This document shows, one piece after another, positions 36,221 through 44,950 of a stretch of DNA of 64,000 nt. A program made the position numbers and the translations under genes. Positions within the stretch are counted from its first letter, which is position 1; every line of letters starts with the position of its first letter. The notes below the pieces were generated by a model, which saw nothing but the letters and a program-made list of their open reading frames with translations, did not search any database and was not told where the DNA came from. Origin of the DNA: SFWF01 sp045591645 (GTDB lineage: Bacteria; Bacillota; Clostridia; Oscillospirales; Acutalibacteraceae); assembly GCA_045591645.1 (NCBI GenBank), contig JAZNTG010000079.1, positions 1 to 64,000 of the forward strand. Direction: 5' to 3'.

Positions 36221-36551
36221 TTAACACTCCTAAGTGTAAAAAATCATCTGTCAATATATTTTTATCGATAAATACTATTCCTTTGCTTGAAAACTCTTCC
36301 CTCAGCTCGGAATTGGTATCAGTATCGGTAACAACTACCACCGTGTCAGCAAAATCATTGCCATACCACTTTTGCTTCTCGCATAATTGAGTGAGCGACA
36401 AATAGTCCGACACACCATTTAAATATGTAATATAGATTCCCTTAGTCTTGTTCTTCGGCTTTAAAATCAGCATCCACGCGCTATGCAACAGGTCACATAA
36501 GCCAATGAGCATAAGTCCCGCCATCAAAAAGTACACAATAATTTCAAACAT
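36189..36551 (-). CDS. Hypothetical membrane-anchored protein (120 aa)
   Basis: I do not recognise the family. The protein has one N-terminal hydrophobic segment (about residues 4-32), a basic stretch KPKNKTKG, and a soluble C-terminal domain of ~80 residues with VVVVTDTDTNSEL in its middle. A GAGGTG site precedes the ATG. It overlaps recD2 by 32 bp and lies after the cdaR terminator, so it probably leads the recD2-comF transcript. The overlap suggests translational coupling with recD2. Confidence 0.7.
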   Translation of the reverse strand: MFEIIVYFLMAGLMLIGLCDLLHSAWMLILKPKNKTKGIYITYLNGVSDYLSLTQLCEKQKWYGNDFADTVVVVTDTDTNSELREEFSSKGIVFIDKNILTDDFLHLGVLNDKQGIEGNG

Positions 36552-36594
36552 TCTATCACCTCATCACATTATATGTGAGTGAAGCAATTATGCT

Positions 36595-36626
36595 AAAATT
36601 TAAGGGATTTCTTTAAAGAAACCCCT
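36595..36626 (-). terminator. Terminator after cdaR
   Basis: GGGGTTTCTTT / AAAGAAATCCC stem on the minus strand, then TTAAATTTT. Confidence 0.7.
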
Positions 36627-36640
36627 CGAAAGCCGTACAG

Positions 36641-37915
36641 CTATTCAGATTTGACCGTTACGTTGCTTGTACCGACAGCCCAAACACCGTTATGGTTTGA
36701 GGTAAAGGCGACAACAACAGAATCTCCCGCTACCTTGCCCGCAAGATCAACGGTTGCAGTAACATTCGATGCCTTAAAGGTACTGGCAATGCTCTTGGGC
36801 ACACAGAATGTAACATTTCGGACGGTAGCTCGGTCAATAGTTAGACCTGAAGGAGCATTGATGACCTGAATATCGATTGAAGAAATAGTTTTCTCTCTGT
36901 ATCCGGATAAATCAAACTCCAAAGTTACGGTATCTATATTATCGATAGGCTGAATGTTTTCTGAAGACAATGCCAATCCAACCTCGAATTTTTTGTTTTT
37001 AAGCGATATTTCGCTGAAATCAATCGGCTCAAGCTCAACTGCCGTTAAAGCATTTATAACGTCAGGCGCACCCTTGACATCTATCTTGGTAATAGCTTCA
37101 CCCGATTCAAGCGTTATAGTGTACTTAAGATCGGGAGCATTTGACGGCTTATTAATAAACGACGGAATCAAATTGAAGGTGGCGCGTTTATTAACGACTA
37201 CAGTTACATCAACGGTCTCAGCAGATATGGTAAAGGGCGACGGATCCAACTCATTCCCGTTAGCGTCATAAAGCTTTATCCTGCCAACAAATGTTTTTGT
37301 CGAGGTCAAAGCTATCTCATCTTCAACAACTGCCCTAACCTCAGCTATTCTAATAAATTCAGATTCAGGACCCTTGATATGAATCTTTTCTTCGAGTACT
37401 TCCGGCTTCTCACAAATCAAATCAGGGTCAGCTGAAAGATCTACTGTAACATTAGGAGCACTGACTACGACTTCCTTGTACTCATCTCTTCTCTTATCTA
37501 CAACGATAGAGACTGTTGCGGGATTGATCGAAATAATATCATAATCAGTCTTGCCGCTTATTTTTCGCGCAATAAGCGTTACAGTATAGCTGCCTGTAGT
37601 TTCTATACTTGAAAGATCGGCTGTAACTAAAATATCATCAGATTTCAAAGAGCTGACAACATAGCTGGGACCCTTAACGGTTACCGATACTGTTTCACCG
37701 ACATTTTTGGAAACAATATCCATATCAAGCTTTTCAAGATTTGTACCTGTAGCACTGATAGACACAGGAACACTGTTAAAAGTGATCTCCCTTTCGGGAT
37801 TTTGGTCGATAACAATAATAAGCCAAAATATAAAAGCCACGACGACAGAAAATGAAACGGCAAATTTTTTATTTGAGAAAAGTGTTTTTATCGAAAAATT
37901 TTTAAGCCACTTCAT
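36641..37915 (-). CDS. cdaR: CdaR (YbbR-domain regulator of diadenylate cyclase)
   Basis: A 424-residue extracytoplasmic protein with one N-terminal membrane helix (about residues 15-36) and four YbbR-like repeats, each about 80 residues (for example around 40-120, 125-210, 215-305, 310-400). CdaR binds CdaA in the membrane and tunes c-di-AMP synthesis. It lies 11 bp downstream of cdaA. GlmM, the usual third partner, is not in the window. Confidence 0.93.
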   Translation of the reverse strand: MKWLKNFSIKTLFSNKKFAVSFSVVVAFIFWLIIVIDQNPEREITFNSVPVSISATGTNLEKLDMDIVSKNVGETVSVTVKGPSYVVSSLKSDDILVTADLSSIETTGSYTVTLIARKISGKTDYDIISINPATVSIVVDKRRDEYKEVVVSAPNVTVDLSADPDLICEKPEVLEEKIHIKGPESEFIRIAEVRAVVEDEIALTSTKTFVGRIKLYDANGNELDPSPFTISAETVDVTVVVNKRATFNLIPSFINKPSNAPDLKYTITLESGEAITKIDVKGAPDVINALTAVELEPIDFSEISLKNKKFEVGLALSSENIQPIDNIDTVTLEFDLSGYREKTISSIDIQVINAPSGLTIDRATVRNVTFCVPKSIASTFKASNVTATVDLAGKVAGDSVVVAFTSNHNGVWAVGTSNVTVKSE

Positions 37916-37926
37916 ATCTTATCGCC

Positions 37927-38823
37927 TCACTTTTTTTTGAAAATTTTTACAGACCTGTCTATAACCTCGCCTATGCGGTTTTTGGATTTATTTTCAGAGC
38001 TAATAAGTTCTCTTGTAAGCTCTTCCCTGAGTGTGATCTGATTATAGTCACGCTTGATAGATCCGTTTATTGCAACTGATATCGTACCTGTTTCCTCTGA
38101 GACAACGACCACAACTGCATCAGAATTCTCGCTCATACCTATTGCTGCCCTGTGACGTGTACCAAGCTGGGAATTAAGGTCATTGTTTACAGTAAGCGGA
38201 AGTATACAGCCCGCCGCCAAAATATTTCCCTCTCGAATAAGCATAGCACCGTCATGCAGCGGGGATTTTGGGAAAAATATATTTCCGATCATCTCGGGTG
38301 AAGATTCGCCATTTATTACCGTACCTGTATTAGCAATATCGCCCAGCTTCGTATCTCTTTCAAAAACGATCAAAGCACCGATCTTCTTATCAGACATAGT
38401 AACGACCGCTTTGCAAACGGTAGCAATACAACTGTTTATTTTATCTTCACTGTCAGCGGCAAACTGACCCTTTGCAATAGCGCCGAGATTGCTCCTGCCC
38501 ACCTTTTCAAGAGCACGCCGAAGCTCAGGCTGAAAAACTACAACGATAGCAATTAGAGCATAATCAAAAAGTTTCGCAAGGAGCCATTTCAGACTCACAA
38601 GCTCAAACAGATTAGCAAGGGCTGAAACCACTAAAAGTATTGCAATTCCTTTGATCAGCTGACCCGCACGGCTCTCTCTTAAAAAGTCAACCGCTTTATA
38701 TACGACAAAAGCAACAATAATGATGTCAAGGATGTCGAAAAAGCGGATATTGGCGACAGCAAAAATTATCTGATTAAACAGAGAATATATTGAATCAAAG
38801 AAATTAAGCATTGCCTCTTTCAC
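37927..38823 (-). CDS. cdaA: Diadenylate cyclase CdaA
   Basis: The membrane cyclase making c-di-AMP from two ATP, a messenger controlling potassium and osmolyte balance. Three N-terminal membrane helices precede a DAC domain with both catalytic motifs, PLHDGAMLI (DGA) and GTRHRAAIG (RHR). I set the start at the GTG at 38823 (298 residues), which has AAGGGG eight bases upstream; the frame stays open 13 codons further but without a ribosome-binding site. Operon with cdaR. Confidence 0.95.
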   Translation of the reverse strand: MKEAMLNFFDSIYSLFNQIIFAVANIRFFDILDIIIVAFVVYKAVDFLRESRAGQLIKGIAILLVVSALANLFELVSLKWLLAKLFDYALIAIVVVFQPELRRALEKVGRSNLGAIAKGQFAADSEDKINSCIATVCKAVVTMSDKKIGALIVFERDTKLGDIANTGTVINGESSPEMIGNIFFPKSPLHDGAMLIREGNILAAGCILPLTVNNDLNSQLGTRHRAAIGMSENSDAVVVVVSEETGTISVAINGSIKRDYNQITLREELTRELISSENKSKNRIGEVIDRSVKIFKKK

Positions 38824-38877
38824 AAAATCAACCCCTTGCACATTTTTATTATATTTTAGCATAAACAGCCAAGGTAT

Positions 38878-40020
38878 TCAATAACTATTTTTAAATTTTT
38901 TTAGCAAAAAAGCAACTTTTTCAATTTCATTACCGCTGTTATAAACAGAAGTGGATGCTCGCACAGTTCCCCTATTTAATGTTCCAAGCGTCTTGTGAGC
39001 GAACGGCGCACAGTGAAGCCCTCCCCTCACTGCAACATTATTTCTGGCGAGGTACTGTGCTGTCTCTTCAGCTGAGTGACCCTGAATGTTAAATGATAAC
39101 ACAGCAACATACTCATTGTTCAGAGGATCGTCTGTATAAAGCTCTGCATTAATTTTCTTCAACTCTTCGTAAAGCATATGCAGCAGCTTTTTTTCGGCAA
39201 TATGCGCATTATTTTTCATTAGCTTATCCGCAAAGTCAACTCCGGCGCTTACTCCGCATATCCCCGGAACATTGAGCGTTCCGCTCTCAACACGCTCTGG
39301 TAAAGAATCAGGTTGCTCATAGCTTAGTGAGTTAACTCCAGTACCGCCCTTTATCAACACATTGTTTATCGGTTTTTCTGCAATTAATACACCAACACCC
39401 ATCGGTGAATACAGCCCCTTATGGGGAGCAATGCAAAGGTAGTCTATATTCATAGCCTTCATATCTATCTTTAAGTGTCCTGCTGACTGCGCAGCATCTA
39501 CGCCAAACAGTATACCGCTGTCTTTACAAAGTTCTCCAATCCTATTTATAGGAATGATAGTGCCTGTTACATTCGAGGCATGTGTTGTAAAGATCATCTT
39601 TGTATTTTTTCTTATCTTTTTTTCAAATTCACTTATACATTTATCTGGGTCTCTGACACTCACATCTGCAATATCATATGAAATTCCCCTGTTTTGAGCC
39701 ATATAAACAAGAGGTCTAGTGACAGCGTTATGCTCCAGAGAAGATATTATTACGTGATCACCGGGATTCAGACAGCCGTATAAGACAGTGTTCACCGAAG
39801 CAGTACAATTTGCTGAAAAGCAAACTGAATTCTCGGTTTCACAGCCCAAAAAACCACATAGCTTCTCTCTTGCAGAAAAAACTTTTGTAGCGGCTTCAAG
39901 CGAGCCTCTATGCCCGCCTCTGCCCGGATTAGATGACAGATTTCGTAAAGCATAATTTACTGCATTAATGACACTGTTCGGTTTTACTCCTGAAGTTGCT
40001 GCGTTGTCTAAATATATCAA
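38878..40020 (-). CDS. Cysteine desulfurase-like class V aminotransferase
   Basis: A 380-residue PLP enzyme of the class V group. YLDNAATSG begins the fold, the PLP-Lys lies in CIAPHKGLYSPMG, and a late Cys in RGGLHCAPFAHK matches the catalytic persulfide Cys of NifS-like enzymes (the EF2568-type subgroup). It would take sulfur, or selenium, from cysteine or selenocysteine. Start is TTG after GGAGGTG. The neighbouring Se/S-carrier-like protein supports a sulfur or selenium transfer role, although a terminator lies between the two genes. Confidence 0.88.
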   Translation of the reverse strand: MIYLDNAATSGVKPNSVINAVNYALRNLSSNPGRGGHRGSLEAATKVFSAREKLCGFLGCETENSVCFSANCTASVNTVLYGCLNPGDHVIISSLEHNAVTRPLVYMAQNRGISYDIADVSVRDPDKCISEFEKKIRKNTKMIFTTHASNVTGTIIPINRIGELCKDSGILFGVDAAQSAGHLKIDMKAMNIDYLCIAPHKGLYSPMGVGVLIAEKPINNVLIKGGTGVNSLSYEQPDSLPERVESGTLNVPGICGVSAGVDFADKLMKNNAHIAEKKLLHMLYEELKKINAELYTDDPLNNEYVAVLSFNIQGHSAEETAQYLARNNVAVRGGLHCAPFAHKTLGTLNRGTVRASTSVYNSGNEIEKVAFLLKKFKNSY

Positions 40021-40031
40021 TTAATCACCTC

Positions 40032-40066
40032 CAAAATAAAACACAGGACTTTTGATCCTGTGCGTT
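40032..40066 (-). terminator. Terminator between DUF3343 gene and desulfurase
   Basis: CACAGGA / TCCTGTG stem followed by TTTTATTTT on the minus strand, ending just before the ribosome-binding site of the desulfurase-like gene. It could act as an attenuator. Confidence 0.8.
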
Positions 40067-40288
40067 TTAAATTACCGGCGCTATATCCAGCACCTTTATA
40101 TCATGGTCTTTTAATATGCGCACGGCCTCGTTAATATCACCATAAACAGCTATGCCGTAACCGCAGCCGTATCGATTACTGCCCGATAGATTTCTTTCTA
40201 CCGATGCCCTGAACGAATGCTTACGGAGTAGATCTCGTCCGCGAATGGCATAAGTGATCGTGCCGGTGATAATGATATTGCCTTTCAA
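40067..40288 (-). CDS. DUF3343 / putative Se-S carrier-like protein
   Basis: A 73-residue protein of the DUF3343 type (Pfam describes the family as putative Se/S carrier-like). It starts at a TTG with GGAG eight bases upstream; a longer frame extends over the degV terminator and is not credible. The segment SNRYGCGYGIAV contains the conserved Cys-Gly expected to carry the chalcogen. Placed immediately before a cysteine desulfurase-like gene, it may accept sulfur or selenium from it. Short length and unusual start keep confidence moderate. Confidence 0.75.
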   Translation of the reverse strand: MKGNIIITGTITYAIRGRDLLRKHSFRASVERNLSGSNRYGCGYGIAVYGDINEAVRILKDHDIKVLDIAPVI

Positions 40289-40365
40289 AATACCAACTCC
40301 GATACAGAATATGCTGTGTTTTGCATTACAATACATTTTATGAAGACTTCCGTAATAATGACATA

Positions 40366-40398
40366 CAAAAAATTTAAGCCAACCTTGCGGTTGGCTCA
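40366..40398 (-). terminator. Terminator after degV
   Basis: GAGCCAACC / GGTTGGCTT stem with GCAA loop, followed by AAATTTTTT on the minus strand. Confidence 0.88.
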
Positions 40399-40441
40399 AA
40401 GCTCAAATCAAAGTATTTAACAATGAAACGGCGTGATGTTC

Positions 40442-41281
40442 TTAAGCCTTAAAGAATGCAACTGCAACCGCTCCCGGTCCTGCGTGAGTACCGACAACAC
40501 TGCCAACGATCGTTGTATCAAGCTTTTGAACATTGTTCTGCCACAGATGTGCACTGTCCTCGATGTATTTTTGCAAAAGCGCATCAGAAAGACCTGTATA
40601 TCCCAGAAGTATAGGACGGTTAAAATTAACACCGCCCGTTTCTTGAATTTCAGTAACAAGGCGGTTATTAGCTTGCTTTGATCCTCTTGCTGTGCCCAGC
40701 ATCTTAATTTCGCCGTCTTCTACGCTGATAACAGGCTTAATTGACAGAAGACCACCTGCGAATGCAACGGTTTTAGAAATTCTTCCGCCTTTCTTAAGAT
40801 ACTCAAGCGTATCTACTAAAGCTACAAGTCTTATGTCCTCTCTTGCAAGCTCAAGCTCTTTAGCAATATCCTCAGCAGTCATTCCTGCATCAACAAGTCT
40901 GAGCGCATAGTCCACAAGTATTCCTGATGCTATAGCGACAGTTTTACTGTCAACAACATAAATATTATCATAATCTTCTGCGGCAATAATCGCACTCTGA
41001 TAAGTTCCTGAAAGCTTCGACGCCACCGTAATTACCACAGCGCTGTCGCCGTTTTGCTTAACCTGACGGTAAACCTGTTCAAAATTATCTGGAGTTGCCT
41101 GACTTGTGGTAGGAAGAACGTCGCTTTCAACAAGCTTTTCATAAAATTTCTTATGTGTTATTGTTACACCGTCAATAAATTCCTCATCGCCAAATCTGAT
41201 AGTAAGCGGAACAATGGTAACTCTTTCTTTTACAGATTCTATAAGATCAGCAGTAGAATCTACTATAATTTTTACTGACAT
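40442..41281 (-). CDS. DegV family protein (fatty-acid-binding fold)
   Basis: A 279-residue EDD-fold protein. The family start KIIVDSTADL, then TTSQATP near residues 57-63, SKLSGTYQSA and the C-terminal GTHAGPGAVAVAF are all present. DegV proteins bind a single fatty acid and, in studied Firmicutes, present it to fatty acid kinase FakA. FakA is not in the window. It lies 12 bp after a MarR regulator and is probably controlled with it, which would fit a lipid-responsive regulator. Confidence 0.92.
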   Translation of the reverse strand: MSVKIIVDSTADLIESVKERVTIVPLTIRFGDEEFIDGVTITHKKFYEKLVESDVLPTTSQATPDNFEQVYRQVKQNGDSAVVITVASKLSGTYQSAIIAAEDYDNIYVVDSKTVAIASGILVDYALRLVDAGMTAEDIAKELELAREDIRLVALVDTLEYLKKGGRISKTVAFAGGLLSIKPVISVEDGEIKMLGTARGSKQANNRLVTEIQETGGVNFNRPILLGYTGLSDALLQKYIEDSAHLWQNNVQKLDTTIVGSVVGTHAGPGAVAVAFFKA

Positions 41282-41293
41282 AATACTTTCTCC

Positions 41294-41752
41294 TTATTTT
41301 GCTTCGGGTATACCCTCTTTAGCTATTATCTGCAATTTTTTTAAAATAAGCTCAAGAGATCTGTAAAGAATTTTTCTATCCTCATCTGATATTTGTCCAC
41401 CCGTTGCGCTGACTGCTGCGCTTGCTCTGTCACACACAAAGCGAGCCGCCTTTTTACCCTCATCAGTAAGTTTTAATTTCGCTTTATATGATGAGTTTAC
41501 TCTCATCTCGCGGAATATCAGTCCTTTTTCTTCCATTTCTCCTGTTATTCTGGAAATAGCGGCTTTGTCACGGTCACACACCTCACAAAGCTCAGCTGCT
41601 GTAAGCCCCTCAGGAAAACGGTTAAGTGTAACCAGATACTGAGCAAAAGCGCCGCGGTATCCGTATGCCTCCATTTCCTCTCTCTCAATCTTTTGAATAT
41701 GGCGGCAAATTGCCGAAACCGCAAAAGAAAACTGCTCAAATCTCTCTACCAT
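41294..41752 (-). CDS. MarR-family transcriptional regulator
   Basis: A 152-residue winged-helix regulator: helical dimerisation ends and a central reader helix region (LTAAELCEVCDRDKAAISRITGEMEEKGLI) followed by the basic wing VNSSYKAKLKLT. It begins an operon with degV. A perfect palindrome GTTGAC-TT-GTCAAC sits just downstream of its own -10 box, a classic place for autorepression. The ligand is unknown; a fatty-acid-linked signal is a guess from the DegV neighbour. Confidence 0.9.
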   Translation of the reverse strand: MVERFEQFSFAVSAICRHIQKIEREEMEAYGYRGAFAQYLVTLNRFPEGLTAAELCEVCDRDKAAISRITGEMEEKGLIFREMRVNSSYKAKLKLTDEGKKAARFVCDRASAAVSATGGQISDEDRKILYRSLELILKKLQIIAKEGIPEAK

Positions 41753-41770
41753 TGTTACACCTCTAATTTT

Positions 41771-41784
41771 GTTGACTTGTCAAC
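41771..41784. promoter_or_regulatory. Probable MarR operator
   Basis: Perfect inverted repeat GTTGAC-TT-GTCAAC between the -10 box and the marR start codon, placed to block transcription. Confidence 0.65.
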
Positions 41785-41797
41785 TTCTTTTGAGTTT

Positions 41798-41826
41798 ATT
41801 ATACCACATACAAAACAATTTGTCAA
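41798..41826 (-). promoter_or_regulatory. SigA-type promoter for marR-degV, within a 12-bp inverted repeat
   Basis: TTGACA, 17-bp spacer and TATAAT on the minus strand, all consensus. ATTATACCACAT (41798-41809) is repeated inverted as ATGTGGTATAAT (41828-41839), so the -10 element lies inside one arm. Confidence 0.88.
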
Positions 41827-41845
41827 TATGTGGTATAATTTCCGC

Positions 41846-42490
41846 TTATTTAAACTCTTCCATATTTCCGTTATAAAGCATCGTTCTGACAACGGTTCCG
41901 TACGGAAGCTTTATGTGTTCAGTTTTTTCAAACGCTTCCAAAAGCAGTTTTGGATTAAGATTATTACTGCCGCCCGCCGCAAGAACCAAAGTGACCTTAT
42001 TTTCGCACACCTCAAAGCTTTTAATATTTGGCGCAAGGTCGACTGTATTCATCTTGCCCTTTTTGCTCTTCTTTTCGGTAAGTATTTGGGGTAATGACAA
42101 AAATAGCTTTAGCTTGCGGGACACATCAGCATCAAGAATATCGTATGATATCTCGTATTCAGCATACGCAATCTGACCGACCTTCATCAAAGGCTCTCCG
42201 ATACCGAAAAGCTCAATACCCTCAGGCATAACGCTTTTGAGCTTATCTAAAGCCTGTCCAAGCGGATACGAGTCGTCATCGAGCCGTAGGTCCATAACAT
42301 CATATCTGCTTTCAAAGCCGAGTGACAGCGGAAGTGCAAAGGTGACGTAGGGATGAGGGTTAAATCCCTCGGAATACCACACGGGAATACCTGACATTCT
42401 TATCATTCTTATCATAAAACGTTGCAGGTCAAGATGTGAAATGAATTTCATTCTTCCAAGTTTTTTAAAGTATATTCTAACGTCCTTCAA
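41846..42490 (-). CDS. TIGR03936-type radical SAM-associated protein (DUF2344)
   Basis: A 214-residue protein of the DUF2344 family, found next to or fused with TIGR03960 radical SAM proteins. The start region IYFKKLGRMKFISHLDLQRFM and PVWYSEGFNPHP are characteristic. I place the start at the TTG at 42490, seven bases after GGAGAGGG; a longer frame would overlap the upstream gene by 110 bp. It overlaps the partner gene by 14 bp. Function unknown; an RNA-modification role is inferred from the usual genomic link to ribosome genes. Confidence 0.88.
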   Translation of the reverse strand: MKDVRIYFKKLGRMKFISHLDLQRFMIRMIRMSGIPVWYSEGFNPHPYVTFALPLSLGFESRYDVMDLRLDDDSYPLGQALDKLKSVMPEGIELFGIGEPLMKVGQIAYAEYEISYDILDADVSRKLKLFLSLPQILTEKKSKKGKMNTVDLAPNIKSFEVCENKVTLVLAAGGSNNLNPKLLLEAFEKTEHIKLPYGTVVRTMLYNGNMEEFK

Positions 42491-44324
42491 AGCAAACACC
42501 CTCTCCGAAGCAGGCAGCGCCGCAAGCAGCGCACTCCTGTCTGCAATTTTTAGTGGTCTCAGCATTTTTAGCCTTGATGTTTTCATTTACGAAGAACTTC
42601 TTTGAAACTCCGTAATCAAGATGATCCCAAGGAAGCACCTCATCATAATCTCTGGTGCGGTTAACGTAGAAATCATATGATATTCCACACTCACTAAAGA
42701 CCTCAAGCCACTTATTATAGTCAAAGCACTCGTCCCAGCCGTCAAAGTGAAGTCCTTTTTTATATGCTGCCTCAAGCACGGAACACAGTCTGCGGTCGCC
42801 GCGTGCAAAGACGCCTTCGAGCATACTTGTGTAAGCCTCGTGCCAGCTAAGCGTTATCTTTTTAGATCTGATGCAGGAAAGCAGGTGCTTCTGCCTTCTC
42901 TCTATCTCTAAAAGGTCGATCTGAGGCTCAAACTGAAACGGTGTAAAAGGCTTTGGAACAAAGGTCGCGCAGCTGATAGACACGCTGACAGGCTTACCCT
43001 TTTTTCTATCAGGATTACTGTAATAAAGATCCACTACCTGCTGTGCAAGGTCTGCAATGCCGCGAAGATCATCATCGGTCTCAGTTGGAAGTCCCATCAT
43101 AAAATATAGCTTAACAGCATTGTAGCCCGATTCAAAAGCCATCTTACAGGTTGACATAATGTCATCTTCCGTTATATTCTTATTTATCACGTCACGGAGC
43201 CTTTGTGTACCTGCTTCTGGCGCAAAGGTAAGACTGCTCTTTCTGACCGACTGTACTTTTTCAAGTAACTCTTTAGGGAAATTATCAATACGAAGAGATG
43301 GTAGTGAAAGGCTTACTTTGCAGTCCTCACTCCAACCCAGCATTTTGGTCAGAAGAGTCTCAATCTCTCTATAGTCACTTGTTGAAAGCGAAGAAAGAGA
43401 CACTTCATCATAGCCCGAGGAGTCGCAGATTGCCTTAGCCTGAGCGTTTGCGACCTCGGCAGATTTCTCTCTTACAGGTCTATAAAGATAGCCCGCCTGA
43501 CAAAATCTGCAGCCACGAATACACCCGCGAAAAATTTCCTCAACGGCACGATCGTGAACTATCTCGATAAAAGGTACAACAAACTTATCGGGATAATAAA
43601 CCGAATCCAGATCCTTAATAATGCGCTTTTTTACCGACCGAGGAGCACCGTTTTGGGGTGTTACCGACTTTATTGTGTTATCAGCATTATACTCAACCTC
43701 GTAAAGCGAAGGAACATAAACACCCTCTATCTGGGACGCTTTTAATAAAAACTCCGCTTTAGTTAACTTCTCTCTTCTGCACTCTTTGTACAGATCTATG
43801 ACCTCAAGATCGACCTCTTCACCCTCACCAAGAAAGAATATGTCGATAAAATCCGCCAAAGGCTCGGGATTAGAAGCGCAGGGACCGCCCGCTACAACTA
43901 CGGGGTAGTCCCAACTGTTACGTTCTTCCGATCTAAGCGGAATATCCGCAAGGTCAAGCATACTTAAAACATTAGTATAGCTAAGCTCGTACTGAAGCGT
44001 AAAACCAACAAAATCAAAATCTTTTATAGGGTCTCGGCTTTCAAGAGCGAAAAGCGGGATATCATTTTCGCGCATAACCTTTTCAAAGTCTATCCAAGGT
44101 GCAAAAACTCTCTCACACCAAATATCGTCACGGGAATTAAACTGTGAATACAGAATCTTCATACCGAGATGGGACATACCTATCTCGTATGTATCAGGAA
44201 AGCAAAAAGCAAATCTCACATCGACCTTTGACTTGTCCTTAATTACGCTATTAAGTTCTCCGCCCGAATATCTGCCGGGTTTTTGCACCGACATTATTAG
44301 TTCTTCAAATCTTTTATTATCCAT
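42477..44324 (-). CDS. TIGR03960-type B12-binding-like radical SAM protein
   Basis: A 615-residue protein with an N-terminal B12-binding-like region and a radical SAM domain whose cluster motif CIRGCRFC (CxxxCxxC) is near residues 268-275, followed by QAGYLYRPVREKS. The Cys-rich tail (CRQECAACGAACFG) may bind a further metal centre. Its substrate is unknown. It is partnered with the DUF2344 protein, as in many Firmicutes where the pair precedes rng and rplU-rpmA; those ribosomal genes are absent here, replaced by marR-degV. Confidence 0.9.
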   Translation of the reverse strand: MDNKRFEELIMSVQKPGRYSGGELNSVIKDKSKVDVRFAFCFPDTYEIGMSHLGMKILYSQFNSRDDIWCERVFAPWIDFEKVMRENDIPLFALESRDPIKDFDFVGFTLQYELSYTNVLSMLDLADIPLRSEERNSWDYPVVVAGGPCASNPEPLADFIDIFFLGEGEEVDLEVIDLYKECRREKLTKAEFLLKASQIEGVYVPSLYEVEYNADNTIKSVTPQNGAPRSVKKRIIKDLDSVYYPDKFVVPFIEIVHDRAVEEIFRGCIRGCRFCQAGYLYRPVREKSAEVANAQAKAICDSSGYDEVSLSSLSTSDYREIETLLTKMLGWSEDCKVSLSLPSLRIDNFPKELLEKVQSVRKSSLTFAPEAGTQRLRDVINKNITEDDIMSTCKMAFESGYNAVKLYFMMGLPTETDDDLRGIADLAQQVVDLYYSNPDRKKGKPVSVSISCATFVPKPFTPFQFEPQIDLLEIERRQKHLLSCIRSKKITLSWHEAYTSMLEGVFARGDRRLCSVLEAAYKKGLHFDGWDECFDYNKWLEVFSECGISYDFYVNRTRDYDEVLPWDHLDYGVSKKFFVNENIKAKNAETTKNCRQECAACGAACFGEGVCFEGR

Positions 44325-44370
44325 ATTTTCACCATTTAAATAAAATCATATTTATATTATGATACATTAA

Positions 44371-44949
44371 TCAACTCTTTCTTTCAACACCTTTTTTGAA
44401 AAATATTGTTGAAATTATGTATAGAGAAAATATTAGCGCTGAGTAGTTTTCAATACCGATTAATAAAAGATAAATAAATATCAGAGCAAAAGCCGCTGAT
44501 GCGACTACCGTCAGCACGGTCATTAACCTATCTGCAGTGCAGGTACTAAAAAGCTTTGAAAATAATATGTGAGCTATTCTTCCGCCGTCAAGTCCGCTTA
44601 TGGGCAGCATATTATAGACGAACAGTAACAGACTGAGCGCTGAAAAATCATTGTTAAATATAAAGTAACAAATTAAGTTTGCGATTGGACCCGATGCGAG
44701 TATAATAATATCTTCCACTGGTGTTTTCACCGATTTATCTACTATGTTTATACCGCCGGGGATCAGCTTTACAGCGCTTGGCTTTGCCTTGACAAAATAC
44801 ATTGCAAACAGATGCGCCGCCTCATGAATCGCTGAAGCTGAAAAAAACAAAAAAATATTTCCCGTTTTATCTGTTGCAACTATCAAAGCTAATACTGCTG
44901 TAAACAAAAATGATATTTCAAACTCAATACCGAAAAGCTTGAACTTCAC
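44371..44949 (-). CDS. Minimal M50 intramembrane metalloprotease (SpoIVFB-like)
   Basis: A 192-residue site-2-type protease. The zinc motif HEAAH (HExxH) lies in SASAIHEAAHLFA and the second motif NMLPISGLDGGR (the NxxPxxxLDGG type) in a later helix; about five membrane segments are visible. The SpoIVFB C-terminal CBS domain is missing. I set the start at the GTG at 44949, giving MKFKLFGIEFEISF; a TTG seven codons earlier would overlap the upstream gene. Position before the TIGR03960 gene matches that of spoIVFB in Clostridia, where the protease activates pro-SigK. Confidence 0.85.
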   Translation of the reverse strand: MKFKLFGIEFEISFLFTAVLALIVATDKTGNIFLFFSASAIHEAAHLFAMYFVKAKPSAVKLIPGGINIVDKSVKTPVEDIIILASGPIANLICYFIFNNDFSALSLLLFVYNMLPISGLDGGRIAHILFSKLFSTCTADRLMTVLTVVASAAFALIFIYLLLIGIENYSALIFSLYIISTIFFKKGVERKS

Positions 44950-44950
44950 T

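Noticed and set aside
40289..40399. N-terminal extension of the DUF3343 gene
   Set aside because: It would translate the degV terminator hairpin and has no start signal; the TTG at 40288 has a good ribosome-binding site.
41798..41839. The 12-bp inverted repeat as a terminator of the DUF2344 gene
   Set aside because: The stem is A+T-rich, has no T-tract on the relevant strand and contains a consensus promoter.
42491..42586. Longer DUF2344 protein overlapping the radical SAM gene by 110 bp
   Set aside because: Family proteins start near IYFKKLG; the extra residues are antisense-like reading of the upstream C-terminus and lack a start signal.
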